Assembly (NCBI GenBank): GCA_028281765.1 | Contig: JANQJF010000097.1 | Span: 62,001-126,000 of the forward strand | DNA: 64,000 nt | From: Planctomycetota bacterium | GTDB taxonomy: Bacteria > Planctomycetota > UBA1135 > UBA2386 | Direction of reading: 5' to 3' | Shown here: positions 42,264 to 51,500 of the stretch, one piece after another | Layout: every line of letters begins with the position of its first letter | Numbering within the stretch: the first letter of the stretch is position 1 | Program-made: the position numbers and the translations under genes | Notes under the pieces: generated by a model | What the model was told of the DNA's origin: nothing | The model's database searches: none | What the model saw: the letters and a program-made list of their open reading frames with translations, nothing else

Positions 42264-43315
42264 TCCCTGCCGACGGCCGGCAGCGGCAAGGCCTTGTCGC
42301 TGCGGAGATCCGTGACGCGCACATCGATCGCGACCGCGAGGGTATTCGCGAGGTTCTGGTCGATGTGGCCGCGCTGGACAAGCAAGCGCAGGTGCTTGGT
42401 GAACTGCGCCTGGATCTCCTCGCGCTTCGCGTCGACGGATTCCCGCATCGAGCCGGGATCGTGCCATTCGACCTGGAGCGCGGACTCGAGCTCGAACGGC
42501 GGCTTGCTGACCGCGAGGGTGCGTAGCCATTCGTAGCGCACTTCGTCGGGGCTCCAGCGGCGCGTCGTGCCAATGCTGAACTTCTTTCGCTCGTACGTCC
42601 TGCGCCGAGCGAATACGCGCGGCGGCCCCGCGGAAACGACGAGACTCCCGAACGACGGCGACCGAGACAGCTCGTAACGCACGATCGGGGGAAAGCCGTC
42701 GGGAACCTGTACGACGCCATCGCCGCGACTCGTCTGCCGACTGCGGCCCCCGCCGCCGGCGGAGCCAGGGTCGACGACCCGCACGCGGAGCCGGAGCCGC
42801 AGGCCCGAGCACACGATCTCGGCGAAGCCCTCGGCCTCCGCCTGGACGAGTAGGTTGCCCGCGAGCAGCCAGCCCATGTCGGGCGACGCGTTGCGCCCGT
42901 CGAAGCAGGTCCGCAACGCCTCGACGTGAGCCTCTGGCCGGCGTGCAGCGAGGATCAGAGCGGGGGGCACTCCGCGCGCGACGAACGGCTCGAGCACCGC
43001 GGCGTCGGGCCGGGCACCGATTCGAACGAGGCCGTCGAGCAGGGCCGCCGCGGCGAGCCTTGCCTCCTGGCTCTTCGGATCCCGCACTTTCTCGAGCGCC
43101 GCGCTCAGCTGCGCACCGGTTTCCACCACGCGATGCTCCGCGGCGAAGAAACCGCCCCACGCGATCGTAGCCGGGGAGTCCGAACGCAGTCGCGTCGTGA
43201 CTTCAGAACGGAGCTTCTCCCGCAGCGCCGCGCCCGGCTCCTGGGTCGCGACGGCATCGAACGACAGCAGGAAGATCGCGGCGAGCGTCAGCATGGCGTG
43301 CACAACGCGCGCCAT
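42260..43315 (-). CDS. Secreted protein of unknown function
   Basis: A 351-residue exported protein with a signal peptide (HAMLTLAAIFLLSFDAVATQ). The first half is helical with HEAT-like pairs (SQEARLAAAALLDGLVRIGA, RPEAHVEALRTCFDG), and the second half is beta-rich with a Gly/Arg loop (GSAGGGGRSRQ). No catalytic motif or family recognised. It is followed ten bases later on the same strand by the acyltransferase fusion gene's stop, that is, it lies downstream of that gene and may be cotranscribed with it. Confidence 0.65.
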   Translation of the reverse strand: MARVVHAMLTLAAIFLLSFDAVATQEPGAALREKLRSEVTTRLRSDSPATIAWGGFFAAEHRVVETGAQLSAALEKVRDPKSQEARLAAAALLDGLVRIGARPDAAVLEPFVARGVPPALILAARRPEAHVEALRTCFDGRNASPDMGWLLAGNLLVQAEAEGFAEIVCSGLRLRLRVRVVDPGSAGGGGRSRQTSRGDGVVQVPDGFPPIVRYELSRSPSFGSLVVSAGPPRVFARRRTYERKKFSIGTTRRWSPDEVRYEWLRTLAVSKPPFELESALQVEWHDPGSMRESVDAKREEIQAQFTKHLRLLVQRGHIDQNLANTLAVAIDVRVTDLRSDKALPLPAVGRD

Positions 43316-43325
43316 GCTACTCGGT

Positions 43326-46300
43326 TCAGGAGTTCGCGGCCTGCGAGACTCCGAGGCGTTCCGCGGCGATTGCCTTGAGGGCGCGCAGGTCGAGCTTGCC
43401 CGTGCCGAGCAGGGGCAGCGCATCAACGCGAACGAACGACCGCTGATGCGGCACGAACAAATTGGGCAGACCGCGCTCTTTGAGCTGCTCGACGAGCTGC
43501 GGAATCGTCGCTTCGTCGACGGTGTGCAGAACCGCGAGCTCTTCGCCCTTCTTCTCGGACGGCACGCCCGTCACCGCGAATCGCTGCTCGACCGACTCGA
43601 CGAGTTCGTGCAGCGCCGTCTCGACGACTCCGTGCGGGACCATCTCGCCTCCGATCTTCGAGAAGCGCGAGAGTCGATCGGTGATCGTGACGTAGCCGTC
43701 TTCGTCGAGCTTGGCGATATCACCGGTCGAGTACCAGCCGTCCGCAAGCACCTTCTGGGTGAGGTCGTCGCGACCGAGATAGCCACGCATGACGTTCGGC
43801 CCCGAGACTTCGAGCAAACCGGGCTCGCCGACCGGAACCGGCTCTCGGGTGTCCGGATCGACGATCCGCACGGCGACGCCCGGCACCGGTTGGCCGACCG
43901 ATCCGCGCTTGGCGCCGGCTTGGTAGAAGCCGGGGGCTCGGTATCCCGGGGTGCTGACCGCCACCACGGGCGCGCACTCGGTCGCGCCGTAGCCCTCGAG
44001 CGGGCGCACGCCGAACTTCTGCTCAAACGCCGTCGCAACTCGCTCCGGAAGCTTCTCGGCCCCGACGACGACCAGCCGCAACGAACCGAACTGACCCGGC
44101 ATGCAGCGCCGCGTGTAGATCTGCAGAAACGTCGGCGTCGCGATCAGCAGCGTGATGCCGTAGCTCTGCACGAGTTCCCCCACCTTCGGTGCATCGAGCG
44201 GATTCGGCTGGAACACGGTCGCCATGCCGGCGCGCAACGCGAACCACAGGCCCATCGTGCCGAACGAGTGGAACAGTGGCAGCGAGCCGAGCAGTCGGTC
44301 GTCCGCGGTCACCGGCAGGGCCTGCCTCACGGAGTCCGCGTTTGCGCCGAGGTTGAAGTGCGTCAGCTCGACACCCTTCGGCTCCCCGGTGCTGCCGCTG
44401 CTGAAGATCACGGTGGCGACGTCAGTCGCTCGAATCTCGCGCACGGCACCACAGGCCCGCTCGAGCCAGCGCTTCGGTGCGAGCATCGCGAGCCCCATCG
44501 CGACGACGCGCTGCAAGCCACCGAGCCCGGCCGCGACGTCCTCGATGTAGATCGGGCGCACGCCGTCCGGCAACTCCACGTCGGCCTTCTCGAGGAACTC
44601 TCGGTTCGTGATCACGGTCAACAGCTCGGCGCGACTCGCGGCAGCCGCCATCGCATCCGCCCCCGTCGTGAAGTTCAGGTTGACCGACGTCTTGCCGGCG
44701 AGCGACGCGGCGATGTTGATCGCGGCTCCGCTCACGCTCGGCGGCAGCAGCACCCCGACGCGGTCCTGGCCGGCCCAGTCCGAGCGCAGCGCGCGGGCGA
44801 GCGCGACGGCCGACGTCAGCATGCGCAGGCGCGACACCTTCGGCGCACGCTCGTCCGCAGCGCACAGCCGGAACGGTCCGCGACGCACGCTGCTGACGAA
44901 GGTGCGGTGCAACGGAGCCGCGTCCTCGATTCGCGTGTTCCACGCGGCGCATTCGAGCTCACGCACCTTCGTCCGCAGATCTGGCGCAGGCACGTCCGGC
45001 GGCAGCGGCGCGCCGAACGAGACCGACACCTTGCGCGGCAGACTCTTCAACGCGTTCCACAGGCCTTCGCTCCGAAAGCTCGTCAGGCTGCCCCAGACGC
45101 GATCGAGCTGCACCGGCAACACCGGCACGTCGCGCCCCTTCGTGATCCGGCTGTAGCCGCGACGGAACGGCAGGAGTTGGCCGGTACGCGTGATCTCGCC
45201 CTCGGCGAAGATGCAGACGAGCTCACCCTGGTCGAGCGCCTCTCCGGCGCGACGGATCGACTTCAGCAGCTCGCGCGGCGGCGCCTTCTGCGCGATCGGC
45301 ACGAAGCCGAACAGCTTCATGAACGGTTTGAGCAGCGGCTTGTTGTAGTAGTCCTCTTCGACGAGGAACCGAATCGACCGATCGATGCTCGCCGACAGCA
45401 GGAGCCCATCGACGAACGACACGTGGTTGCACACGAGCAGTGCACCACCCTCCGCGGGCACGTGGTGCCGACCGACGACGCGAAGCTTGTAGAGCGTCTG
45501 CGTGAGCAGGATCAGGACCAAGCGCGCACCGGCCTCGGGCAGCAGATAGATCGCCCACGCGGTGCCGACCACGGTCACGAGCGCCGCGCCGACGAAGATC
45601 CCGACGGGCGAGATGTCGAACATCGCGAACGCGAAACATCCGAGCGTGCCCGCGAGGATCCCCGCGAACGCCATCGCGTTGACCATCGCGATCACGGCGC
45701 CACACTGCTTCGCCGGCGCCTTTGTCTGGATCATCGTGTTCAGGGGCACGACGACCCAGCCGCTGCTCACGCCCATCGCGAACATCCAGAACAGCGTGCC
45801 CTCGAACCCGGTCTCGAACACACCGATGCCAGCGCACGCGATCGCGAGGCCGATGCTGCCGAGCGGGATCCAGCCGAGGTCGAGCCGGCCGCGGGACAGC
45901 CAGGCGACGAGTGACGCGCCCACCGCGATCCCGACACCACTCGCCGCCAAAGGCAGCGACGCCTGGTCCTGGTCGAGCTGCAGGGTCGTGCGCGCGTAGA
46001 CCAGCGCGTTCTGGGTCACCAAGCTCGCGACACCCCAGAAGAACACGGAGCCGAGGGCGCCGAGCCACAGCACCCGACTGTCGCGCATCGACCGCAGAGC
46101 GCTGCCGAACGCCTCTCGCATGCTCGCGGCACCGCCAACCGGGGGAACCGCAGGCAGACCACGGATCGACAGGAACCCCACGATCGACCACACGGTCAGG
46201 AACGCCCCGATCAACCAGGTGTGGCCCTGCGAGGCCTTCAGCAACAACCCCGCAACACCGGACCCGGCGATGATCGCGATCATCGTCCACATCTCGAGCT

Positions 46301-46754
46301 TGCCGTTGCTCGCGACGAGCTTCTCCCCCGGCATCATCTCCGGCAGCATGCCGTACTTGGCGGGACTGAAGATCGCGCTCTGCGCCCCCATTCCTGCGAG
46401 CACGATCAGGATCAGCGCCCCACCCACGGGCTGCACGTAGAGCGCCGCGGTGGCGGCCATCATCAGGGCGACCTCCACGCCCTTCATCACGACGAGCACC
46501 GATCGCTTGCTCCACCGGTCGACCCAGAGCGCCGCGGGGAACGAGAACAGCATCAGCGGCAACGTGAAGATCGCGAATGCCCACGTCGTTTCGATATTCC
46601 CGAGGACCTCCTGCTCGGAGACATCCGTGACACCGACGGTCACAGCGGCCATCGCGAGGAGCGCGACGACGACCTTGATCACGTTGTCGTTGAACGCGCC
46701 CAGGACCTGGGCGATCAGCAGTCTGCGCAGCGATTGGTCGGCGTTGTGTCCCAT
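43326..46754 (-). CDS. LplT-acyltransferase-acyl-ACP synthetase fusion (lysophospholipid recycling)
   Basis: A 1142-residue fusion of the three activities that in E. coli are split between LplT and Aas. Residues 1-410 are an MFS lysophospholipid flippase (ADQSLRRLLIAQVLGAFNDN). About 430-620 is a PlsC acyltransferase with the HX4D motif in CNHVSFVDG and the FAEGEITRTG loop. About 650-1142 is an AMP-binding acyl-ACP synthetase with SSGSTGEPKGVELTHFN, GYGATECAPVVA and GWYSTGDIAKLDEDGYVTI. Together they would import lysophospholipid, activate a fatty acid and re-acylate. The sum of LplT and Aas (about 1116 residues) matches this length. The ATG at 46754 begins conserved sequence; 45 further codons upstream are open. 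It is divergent from the LysR gene. Confidence 0.9.
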   Translation of the reverse strand: MGHNADQSLRRLLIAQVLGAFNDNVIKVVVALLAMAAVTVGVTDVSEQEVLGNIETTWAFAIFTLPLMLFSFPAALWVDRWSKRSVLVVMKGVEVALMMAATAALYVQPVGGALILIVLAGMGAQSAIFSPAKYGMLPEMMPGEKLVASNGKLEMWTMIAIIAGSGVAGLLLKASQGHTWLIGAFLTVWSIVGFLSIRGLPAVPPVGGAASMREAFGSALRSMRDSRVLWLGALGSVFFWGVASLVTQNALVYARTTLQLDQDQASLPLAASGVGIAVGASLVAWLSRGRLDLGWIPLGSIGLAIACAGIGVFETGFEGTLFWMFAMGVSSGWVVVPLNTMIQTKAPAKQCGAVIAMVNAMAFAGILAGTLGCFAFAMFDISPVGIFVGAALVTVVGTAWAIYLLPEAGARLVLILLTQTLYKLRVVGRHHVPAEGGALLVCNHVSFVDGLLLSASIDRSIRFLVEEDYYNKPLLKPFMKLFGFVPIAQKAPPRELLKSIRRAGEALDQGELVCIFAEGEITRTGQLLPFRRGYSRITKGRDVPVLPVQLDRVWGSLTSFRSEGLWNALKSLPRKVSVSFGAPLPPDVPAPDLRTKVRELECAAWNTRIEDAAPLHRTFVSSVRRGPFRLCAADERAPKVSRLRMLTSAVALARALRSDWAGQDRVGVLLPPSVSGAAINIAASLAGKTSVNLNFTTGADAMAAAASRAELLTVITNREFLEKADVELPDGVRPIYIEDVAAGLGGLQRVVAMGLAMLAPKRWLERACGAVREIRATDVATVIFSSGSTGEPKGVELTHFNLGANADSVRQALPVTADDRLLGSLPLFHSFGTMGLWFALRAGMATVFQPNPLDAPKVGELVQSYGITLLIATPTFLQIYTRRCMPGQFGSLRLVVVGAEKLPERVATAFEQKFGVRPLEGYGATECAPVVAVSTPGYRAPGFYQAGAKRGSVGQPVPGVAVRIVDPDTREPVPVGEPGLLEVSGPNVMRGYLGRDDLTQKVLADGWYSTGDIAKLDEDGYVTITDRLSRFSKIGGEMVPHGVVETALHELVESVEQRFAVTGVPSEKKGEELAVLHTVDEATIPQLVEQLKERGLPNLFVPHQRSFVRVDALPLLGTGKLDLRALKAIAAERLGVSQAANS

Positions 46755-46775
46755 GCGGCGTGAGATTCCTTGGCT

Positions 46776-46805
46776 GAGGCTGTGATAGTCGAGTTTCACA
46801 GCCTC
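46776..46805. promoter_or_regulatory. Perfect 10-base inverted repeat, candidate LysR operator
   Basis: GAGGCTGTGA at 46776-46785 and TCACAGCCTC at 46796-46805 form a perfect inverted repeat with a 10-base spacer. It lies 21 bases upstream of the acyltransferase-fusion start, inside the 189-base divergent region shared with the LysR-type gene. Divergent genes with a palindrome are the usual LysR arrangement. The arms and spacing could also form an RNA hairpin in the fusion gene's leader. Confidence 0.5.
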
Positions 46806-46943
46806 GTTGCTAGTCTGCGCCGCATTTCGCGGCGCGCCCGCTCCCGCGACCTCGAAAAGGTCGCCGTCGCTCAAGGACACTATCGCCAATCATTCCGCAT
46901 CGCGGTTACGATTCGGACGTTATCGACCGATAAGCACAGCTTT

Positions 46944-47813
46944 ATGATCCAGATTCACCGACTCGAGGGCTTCCACTGGGTGGCGAAGACCGGGGGATAC
47001 GCCCGCGCCGCGCGGGCGTTCCCGTACCCGATCACCCAACCCGCCGTCCACCAGCAGGTCCGCAAGCTGCAGGACGAGCTCGGTGTCGACCTGTTCGAAC
47101 GGGTCGGCAAAGACCGCATGAAGCTCACGCCGGCCGGCGAACGGCTCTGGCAGTTCGTCGGTCCGTTCATGGACGGACTTCCCGCGGTCGTCCGCGCGGT
47201 GCGCGCCGGCGACCACGGCGGCGAGTTGCACATTCACGCCGAACCGCTGTTCTTGCGGCGGCTGATGCCGAAGTGGATCAAGCGGCTCGAGCGCCGCTAC
47301 CCGGAGGTCCAGATCGAGCTGCGCGAGCTGTCCACGGTCGACCTCACCCCGCTCCGCAACGGAGATGCCGATCTGATCATCGGTTACCTGCCGGAGCCCG
47401 AGGACGACATCGCGACGCAAGAAGTGGCACGCCTCACCCCCTATCTCGTCGCGCCCGCGGACCGCGTCAAGTCGGCTCCGTCACTGCGCAGCCTGCGCGA
47501 CGAGCCGTTCATCGCCTACACGCGGGACGTGCTCGCGCACGATCTACAGATGGACGCCCTCGAGCAGAACGACATCAAGCCCGAACGCGTGATGTACGCG
47601 AGTTCTGCGGACACGATTCTGGGCTTCGTCGAGTCGGGCCTCGGCTACTCGCTCGTGCCGGCGCTCTCGGGTCACTCCTCGTTCGGGCCCGGCATCGCCA
47701 GCAAGCCGCTGACGCGGCCGAAGATCGAATTCTCGGTCGTCGCGGCGTGGCGCAAGGACACGCCGGAGAACCTCATGCTGGATGCGGCACTGGAGACGGC
47801 CCCGAAGCCGTGA
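46944..47813 (+). CDS. LysR-family transcriptional regulator
   Basis: A 289-residue LysR regulator. The N-terminal winged helix-turn-helix (about residues 1-65) reads RLEGFHWVAKTGGYARAARA, ITQPAVHQQVRKLQDELGVD and LFERVGKDRMKLTPAGERL, and the C-terminal part is the periplasmic-binding-like effector domain (LHIHAEPLFLRRLMPKWIKR, GDADLIIGYLPEP). It is divergent from the lysophospholipid-recycling fusion, which it probably controls. The C-terminal codons overlap the convergent short glycosyltransferase-like gene by about 40 bases. The effector is unknown. Confidence 0.92.
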   Translation: MIQIHRLEGFHWVAKTGGYARAARAFPYPITQPAVHQQVRKLQDELGVDLFERVGKDRMKLTPAGERLWQFVGPFMDGLPAVVRAVRAGDHGGELHIHAEPLFLRRLMPKWIKRLERRYPEVQIELRELSTVDLTPLRNGDADLIIGYLPEPEDDIATQEVARLTPYLVAPADRVKSAPSLRSLRDEPFIAYTRDVLAHDLQMDALEQNDIKPERVMYASSADTILGFVESGLGYSLVPALSGHSSFGPGIASKPLTRPKIEFSVVAAWRKDTPENLMLDAALETAPKP

Positions 47814-48546
47814 CCTTCCGGTAGAGCTCCAGGAGTGCGTCCGCGTTCGGCTCCGCCATCTCGTGCAGGACCCGCTTGGACACGCCGAGCCGCTGCAGCC
47901 GCTCGCGCGTCGTCCCATCCGCGACGACTACGGCGTGGGCGAAGTAGAGGCTGCCCACGGTGCTGTCGAGCCGGTTCTCGAAGGCCGTGCGGTTGGGATA
48001 CGGCGACAGGTCACCGAGGCCGCGCAGGAGGCGCCCGATCCGGGCCTGACCGCCGGTCAGTCCGTCCGGCCCGGCGACCAGGCAGCACTCGGTGCAGCGC
48101 GCCGGATCGTCGAACGCGTCGCAGTCCGATCCGGTCTCGTCGACGAGCGTGCCTCGATGGCACAGCGCTTCGGCCGCGTCGACGGACACGACCGTCGGCA
48201 CGCCGAGCCGATCGGTGATCCACGGCAGGTGAACCGAGGTCACTCCTCCGAATCCCAGGAAGTGCACGACGGACGGCGGCGCCGCACGCGTCCGTTCCGT
48301 GAGCAGCGCCTCCGCGCCGAGCTCGAAGATCCGGTTCAACACGTCGCGATACGGCGCGACCTTGGCCCGGTGAATCACGAGTTCGACGTCTGCCGGCGCG
48401 GTCGGCGCGGCTCCGTCGGGCGTCAGCAACGCGAGCCACTCGACCGAATGACCGCGCGAGACGAGATCGGACGCGAGCCGTGCTGTCATCTCGTGCACGA
48501 CTTCGGCATCGCGCTCGCGGCGCGGCGAAACCAACGCGATGTTCAT
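47773..48546 (-). CDS. Short GT4-like glycosyltransferase protein with a Cys motif
   Basis: A 257-residue protein starting NIALVSPRRERDAEVVHEMT, the usual N-terminal Rossmann pattern of GT-B glycosyltransferases (LVSRGHSVEWLAL, VVHFLGFGGVTSVH). It then has a cysteine cluster (LCHRGTLVDETGSDC and PARCTECC) like the CxxC region of some GT4 enzymes. The C-terminal donor-binding domain of about 170 residues is absent, and the family's usual length is about 370, so this is either a truncated enzyme or a stand-alone acceptor domain. It overlaps the LysR 3' end by about 40 bases. Confidence 0.5.
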   Translation of the reverse strand: MNIALVSPRRERDAEVVHEMTARLASDLVSRGHSVEWLALLTPDGAAPTAPADVELVIHRAKVAPYRDVLNRIFELGAEALLTERTRAAPPSVVHFLGFGGVTSVHLPWITDRLGVPTVVSVDAAEALCHRGTLVDETGSDCDAFDDPARCTECCLVAGPDGLTGGQARIGRLLRGLGDLSPYPNRTAFENRLDSTVGSLYFAHAVVVADGTTRERLQRLGVSKRVLHEMAEPNADALLELYRKVTASGPSPVPHPA

Positions 48547-48606
48547 GCCCGGAACCTGCTCGACAACAACACGAACGCAGACTACCGCAATGCGCGCCGA
48601 CGCACG

Positions 48607-48612
48607 ACAATA
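48607..48612 (+). promoter_or_regulatory. Candidate -10 element of addB
   Basis: ACAATA ends five bases before the addB ATG at 48618, again without a Shine-Dalgarno, in the 71-base divergent gap from the short glycosyltransferase-like gene. No -35 box is evident. Confidence 0.25.
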
Positions 48613-48617
48613 CCCCG

Positions 48618-51500
48618 ATGCATCCGTTGACCCGCTGGCTTCTCGATCGTTTGCCGCAATCCGCGGCGTTCGAGGAGACGGCGGTCGTCGCCCCGAGCAG
48701 CGGCGCCGCGAGCGCGTTGCGGCGGGCAATCGTGCAGGCCGGCCGCGACCTGATCGGGGTGCACTTCGTCACGGCGCCGGGGCTCGCGCGGATCGCCTGC
48801 GAACGACTCGGGGTCGTCTGCCCGGCTCGCCGCCCGGACCCGCTCGAGGAGCGTGCGTTGCTCGAGCAATGCGTGGATCGCCATCGCGGCCCGCTCAGCG
48901 CCTACGCGCGCAAGTTCCCGTCGGCGCTGCGCGAGGTCGCGGGAGCCATCCGCGAATGGCAGCTCGGCGGCTGCCCGACTCCCGCCGACGGAAGCGCGCG
49001 CGAATTCCTCGAACTCGCGACCGACTGGACCCGGGCGACGTCTCGCTTCGCGACGCGGGCCCGGCTGATCCAGCTCGCGATCGAATCCCTCGAACGAGCG
49101 ACCACGGCACCGCTGCCCCGCGTCTTGCTGGTCGTCCCCCGCCCCTCGGCCGACCTCGAGACCCTCTGCGCCGCGCTGCTCGAGCGAGGCACGGAGCTGG
49201 AGAGCTACCGAGCGCCCGAAGGAACCCCTGACGAAGTCGTGCGCGCGACCGCGCCGGACCTCGAGTCCGAGCTGCGCCTCGCGGCGCGCGCCTGCGCCGC
49301 GTCGCACGCATCCGGCACGCCCTGGCACGAGTCCGTGGTGGCCGTGCCGCAGCTGACGGCGTACGCCTCGTCGATTCGCCGCGCGTTCGAGGCGGAAGGC
49401 GTGCCGTTCGCGACGGACGTCGAGAGCTCCCTGCTTCAAGAACCCCGGGCCGCGGCGTGCGCGCACGCGGCGCAGCTGCTGTTCGGCGACACTCCGCGGC
49501 GCTCGTACCTCGCGCTCCTCAACTCCCCATTCCTCCGCGATCGGCCGCGATCGGCCGAGCTCCACCTGTTCGACGAGCTGTCGCGCCAGGACCACGTGCA
49601 CGGCCGCGGCGAACACATGCACGAGTTCGCGCGCTACTACCGTGGCAAGGCGCGGGACATCGAAGAGCGCACGATCGCGCCGGTGCTGCTCGAGCGCTGG
49701 CTCGCGGCTTCCGAGCGCGTGCCGGAGGACGCGACGAACGCGGCGCGCGTCGACGCGCTCCAGGACTTCCTGCACCGTCACTTCCGCACGCCCGACGTCG
49801 ACACCCGCGACGCGACCTGTTCGGAGCGCGTGCTCGACGCGCTCGACGCGGTTCGTCGCGCTTCGGCCATCCGCGATCCGGACGCGCCCGGGCCGGTGTT
49901 CGCCGCGGAGATGGAACGACTCCTCGGCGAGCGCGGCATGCCGATGTTCGGCGCGGATCCGGACGGCGTGCGGATCGTCGACTACGGGGACGCAATGGCG
50001 CACCCCGCGACCGATCTGCACGTGTGCGGCCTCGCCGAAGGGTTCGTCCCTTCGGGCGGGCTGTCGGATGTCGTGCTCGGCGATCGCGATCGCGACGCCA
50101 TGGGCCTGCCGAATCGGGAAGCCCATCGTCAGGCGCAGCGCGGCACTCTGCGCGCACTGTGCTTCCAGCCGACGTCGCGGCTCTCGCTGACGCGTCCTCG
50201 GCGGGGTGCCGACGATCGACCGATCCACGAATCGGCGTGGACGCGGGACCTTCCACTCGAGCTGCCGAAGGAGCGCTACGAACCCACCCACCCGCTGAGC
50301 CGCGCGCGCGAACGCGTCGCGGCGGGACGCTGCCCTCGCGATCTCGCGCTGCTCCGCCTCGCGATCGACGCCGCCGAACCCGACGCGATCACGACGATCT
50401 CCGGACCCCGGGCGCGAAGCGTGCTCGACGCGGCCCGCCGACTCGAGAAGTTCGAACCGACCTCCCTGACCCGCGACGGGGACATCGGCGAGGCGATCGG
50501 CCGGCGCGTCGCCGAGACGAGCACCTCGGTCTCGTCGATGCGCACGCTCGGATACTGCCCGCAACAGTTCCTGTTCCGCTTCGTGTTCGGACTGCGGCCG
50601 CTCGCGCCGGAGCCGGACCCGTGCGAGCTGCCGCGCGACCGCCTCGGCACGCGCATCCACACGGTGCTCGAGAAGCTCTTCAAGGAGTTCACCGAACCGC
50701 TCGGCCAGGCGACGACCTGCCGCGAGCTGCTCGACGCCATGGAAGCGCGCGCGAGCGTGCTGCTCGATCAAGAGCTCGAACGCGAGCGCGGACCGCTCCG
50801 CCGCGACTTCCCGACGCTGCATCTGCTGCTTGTGCGCCGCTGGCGCGACGCGCTCCACCACTCGCTCGCGCAGGACCTCGAGCGCATGGATCAGGACGGC
50901 AGCCGACCGCTCCAGCTCGAGGAGTCCCTGAAGACCACGCTGAAGCTGACGACCCTCGACCAGGAATCGATCGACCTCGCCGTGCACGGCCGTGCGGACC
51001 GGATCGACCGGCTCGAGAACGGCGCGCTGCGTCTCATCGACTTCAAGACCGGCTTCACGCCCGACAAGGACGTCGACGAGAAGGAGATTCTGACCGGACG
51101 ACGCCCGTCGCTGCCGCTCTACGCGCTGATGCTCCAAGCGGAGGAGCGGCCGGTCGCAGAGGCCGCGATCCGCGCCGTGCGTCCGCAACCCGACGACGCC
51201 CCGCCCATCGACTTCGAACACGTCCTCGAGAGGACCGGTGAACTCGCCGCGGGCAAGTTCGGCGCGGCATTCAAGGAGTCGGTTGCCGCGCTCGCCGATC
51301 TGCGTCGACGCGGGCTGTTCGTGCACGGCGGTGACAAGGCGCCGTGCCAATGGTGCGAGTTCCGGGTAGCGTGCCGACGCCTGCATCCGCCGAGCGCGAG
51401 CCGAGTGCGCGGCTGCGGTGCGCGGGAAGCCCACCGCTTCTTCCGCGTGCAGCGCAAGACCAAGCGCTACCCGAACATCGTGCGCGGAGGTGACGAATGA
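48618..51500 (+). CDS. addB: AddB-like subunit of a helicase-nuclease, with 4Fe-4S staple
   Basis: A 960-residue protein forming the second subunit of an AddAB-type enzyme for double-strand-break repair. The C-terminal PD-(D/E)xK nuclease is intact (GRADRIDRL...RLIDFKTGF), and the four cysteines of an AddB 4Fe-4S cluster are at C647 (GYCPQQ) and C910-x2-C913-x5-C919, the spacing of B. subtilis AddB. The N-terminal helicase-like region has no Walker A: where it should be, the chain reads VVAPSSGAASALRRA, so this subunit cannot hydrolyse ATP, as in RecC and some AddB. Its stop overlaps the addA start by four bases. Confidence 0.88.
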   Translation: MHPLTRWLLDRLPQSAAFEETAVVAPSSGAASALRRAIVQAGRDLIGVHFVTAPGLARIACERLGVVCPARRPDPLEERALLEQCVDRHRGPLSAYARKFPSALREVAGAIREWQLGGCPTPADGSAREFLELATDWTRATSRFATRARLIQLAIESLERATTAPLPRVLLVVPRPSADLETLCAALLERGTELESYRAPEGTPDEVVRATAPDLESELRLAARACAASHASGTPWHESVVAVPQLTAYASSIRRAFEAEGVPFATDVESSLLQEPRAAACAHAAQLLFGDTPRRSYLALLNSPFLRDRPRSAELHLFDELSRQDHVHGRGEHMHEFARYYRGKARDIEERTIAPVLLERWLAASERVPEDATNAARVDALQDFLHRHFRTPDVDTRDATCSERVLDALDAVRRASAIRDPDAPGPVFAAEMERLLGERGMPMFGADPDGVRIVDYGDAMAHPATDLHVCGLAEGFVPSGGLSDVVLGDRDRDAMGLPNREAHRQAQRGTLRALCFQPTSRLSLTRPRRGADDRPIHESAWTRDLPLELPKERYEPTHPLSRARERVAAGRCPRDLALLRLAIDAAEPDAITTISGPRARSVLDAARRLEKFEPTSLTRDGDIGEAIGRRVAETSTSVSSMRTLGYCPQQFLFRFVFGLRPLAPEPDPCELPRDRLGTRIHTVLEKLFKEFTEPLGQATTCRELLDAMEARASVLLDQELERERGPLRRDFPTLHLLLVRRWRDALHHSLAQDLERMDQDGSRPLQLEESLKTTLKLTTLDQESIDLAVHGRADRIDRLENGALRLIDFKTGFTPDKDVDEKEILTGRRPSLPLYALMLQAEERPVAEAAIRAVRPQPDDAPPIDFEHVLERTGELAAGKFGAAFKESVAALADLRRRGLFVHGGDKAPCQWCEFRVACRRLHPPSASRVRGCGAREAHRFFRVQRKTKRYPNIVRGGDE

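Noticed and set aside
43197..45914. 905-codon plus-strand open frame
   Set aside because: Antisense to the acyltransferase fusion, which has clear motifs. The frame's composition (Arg, Asp, His, Gln-rich) is that of a shadow.
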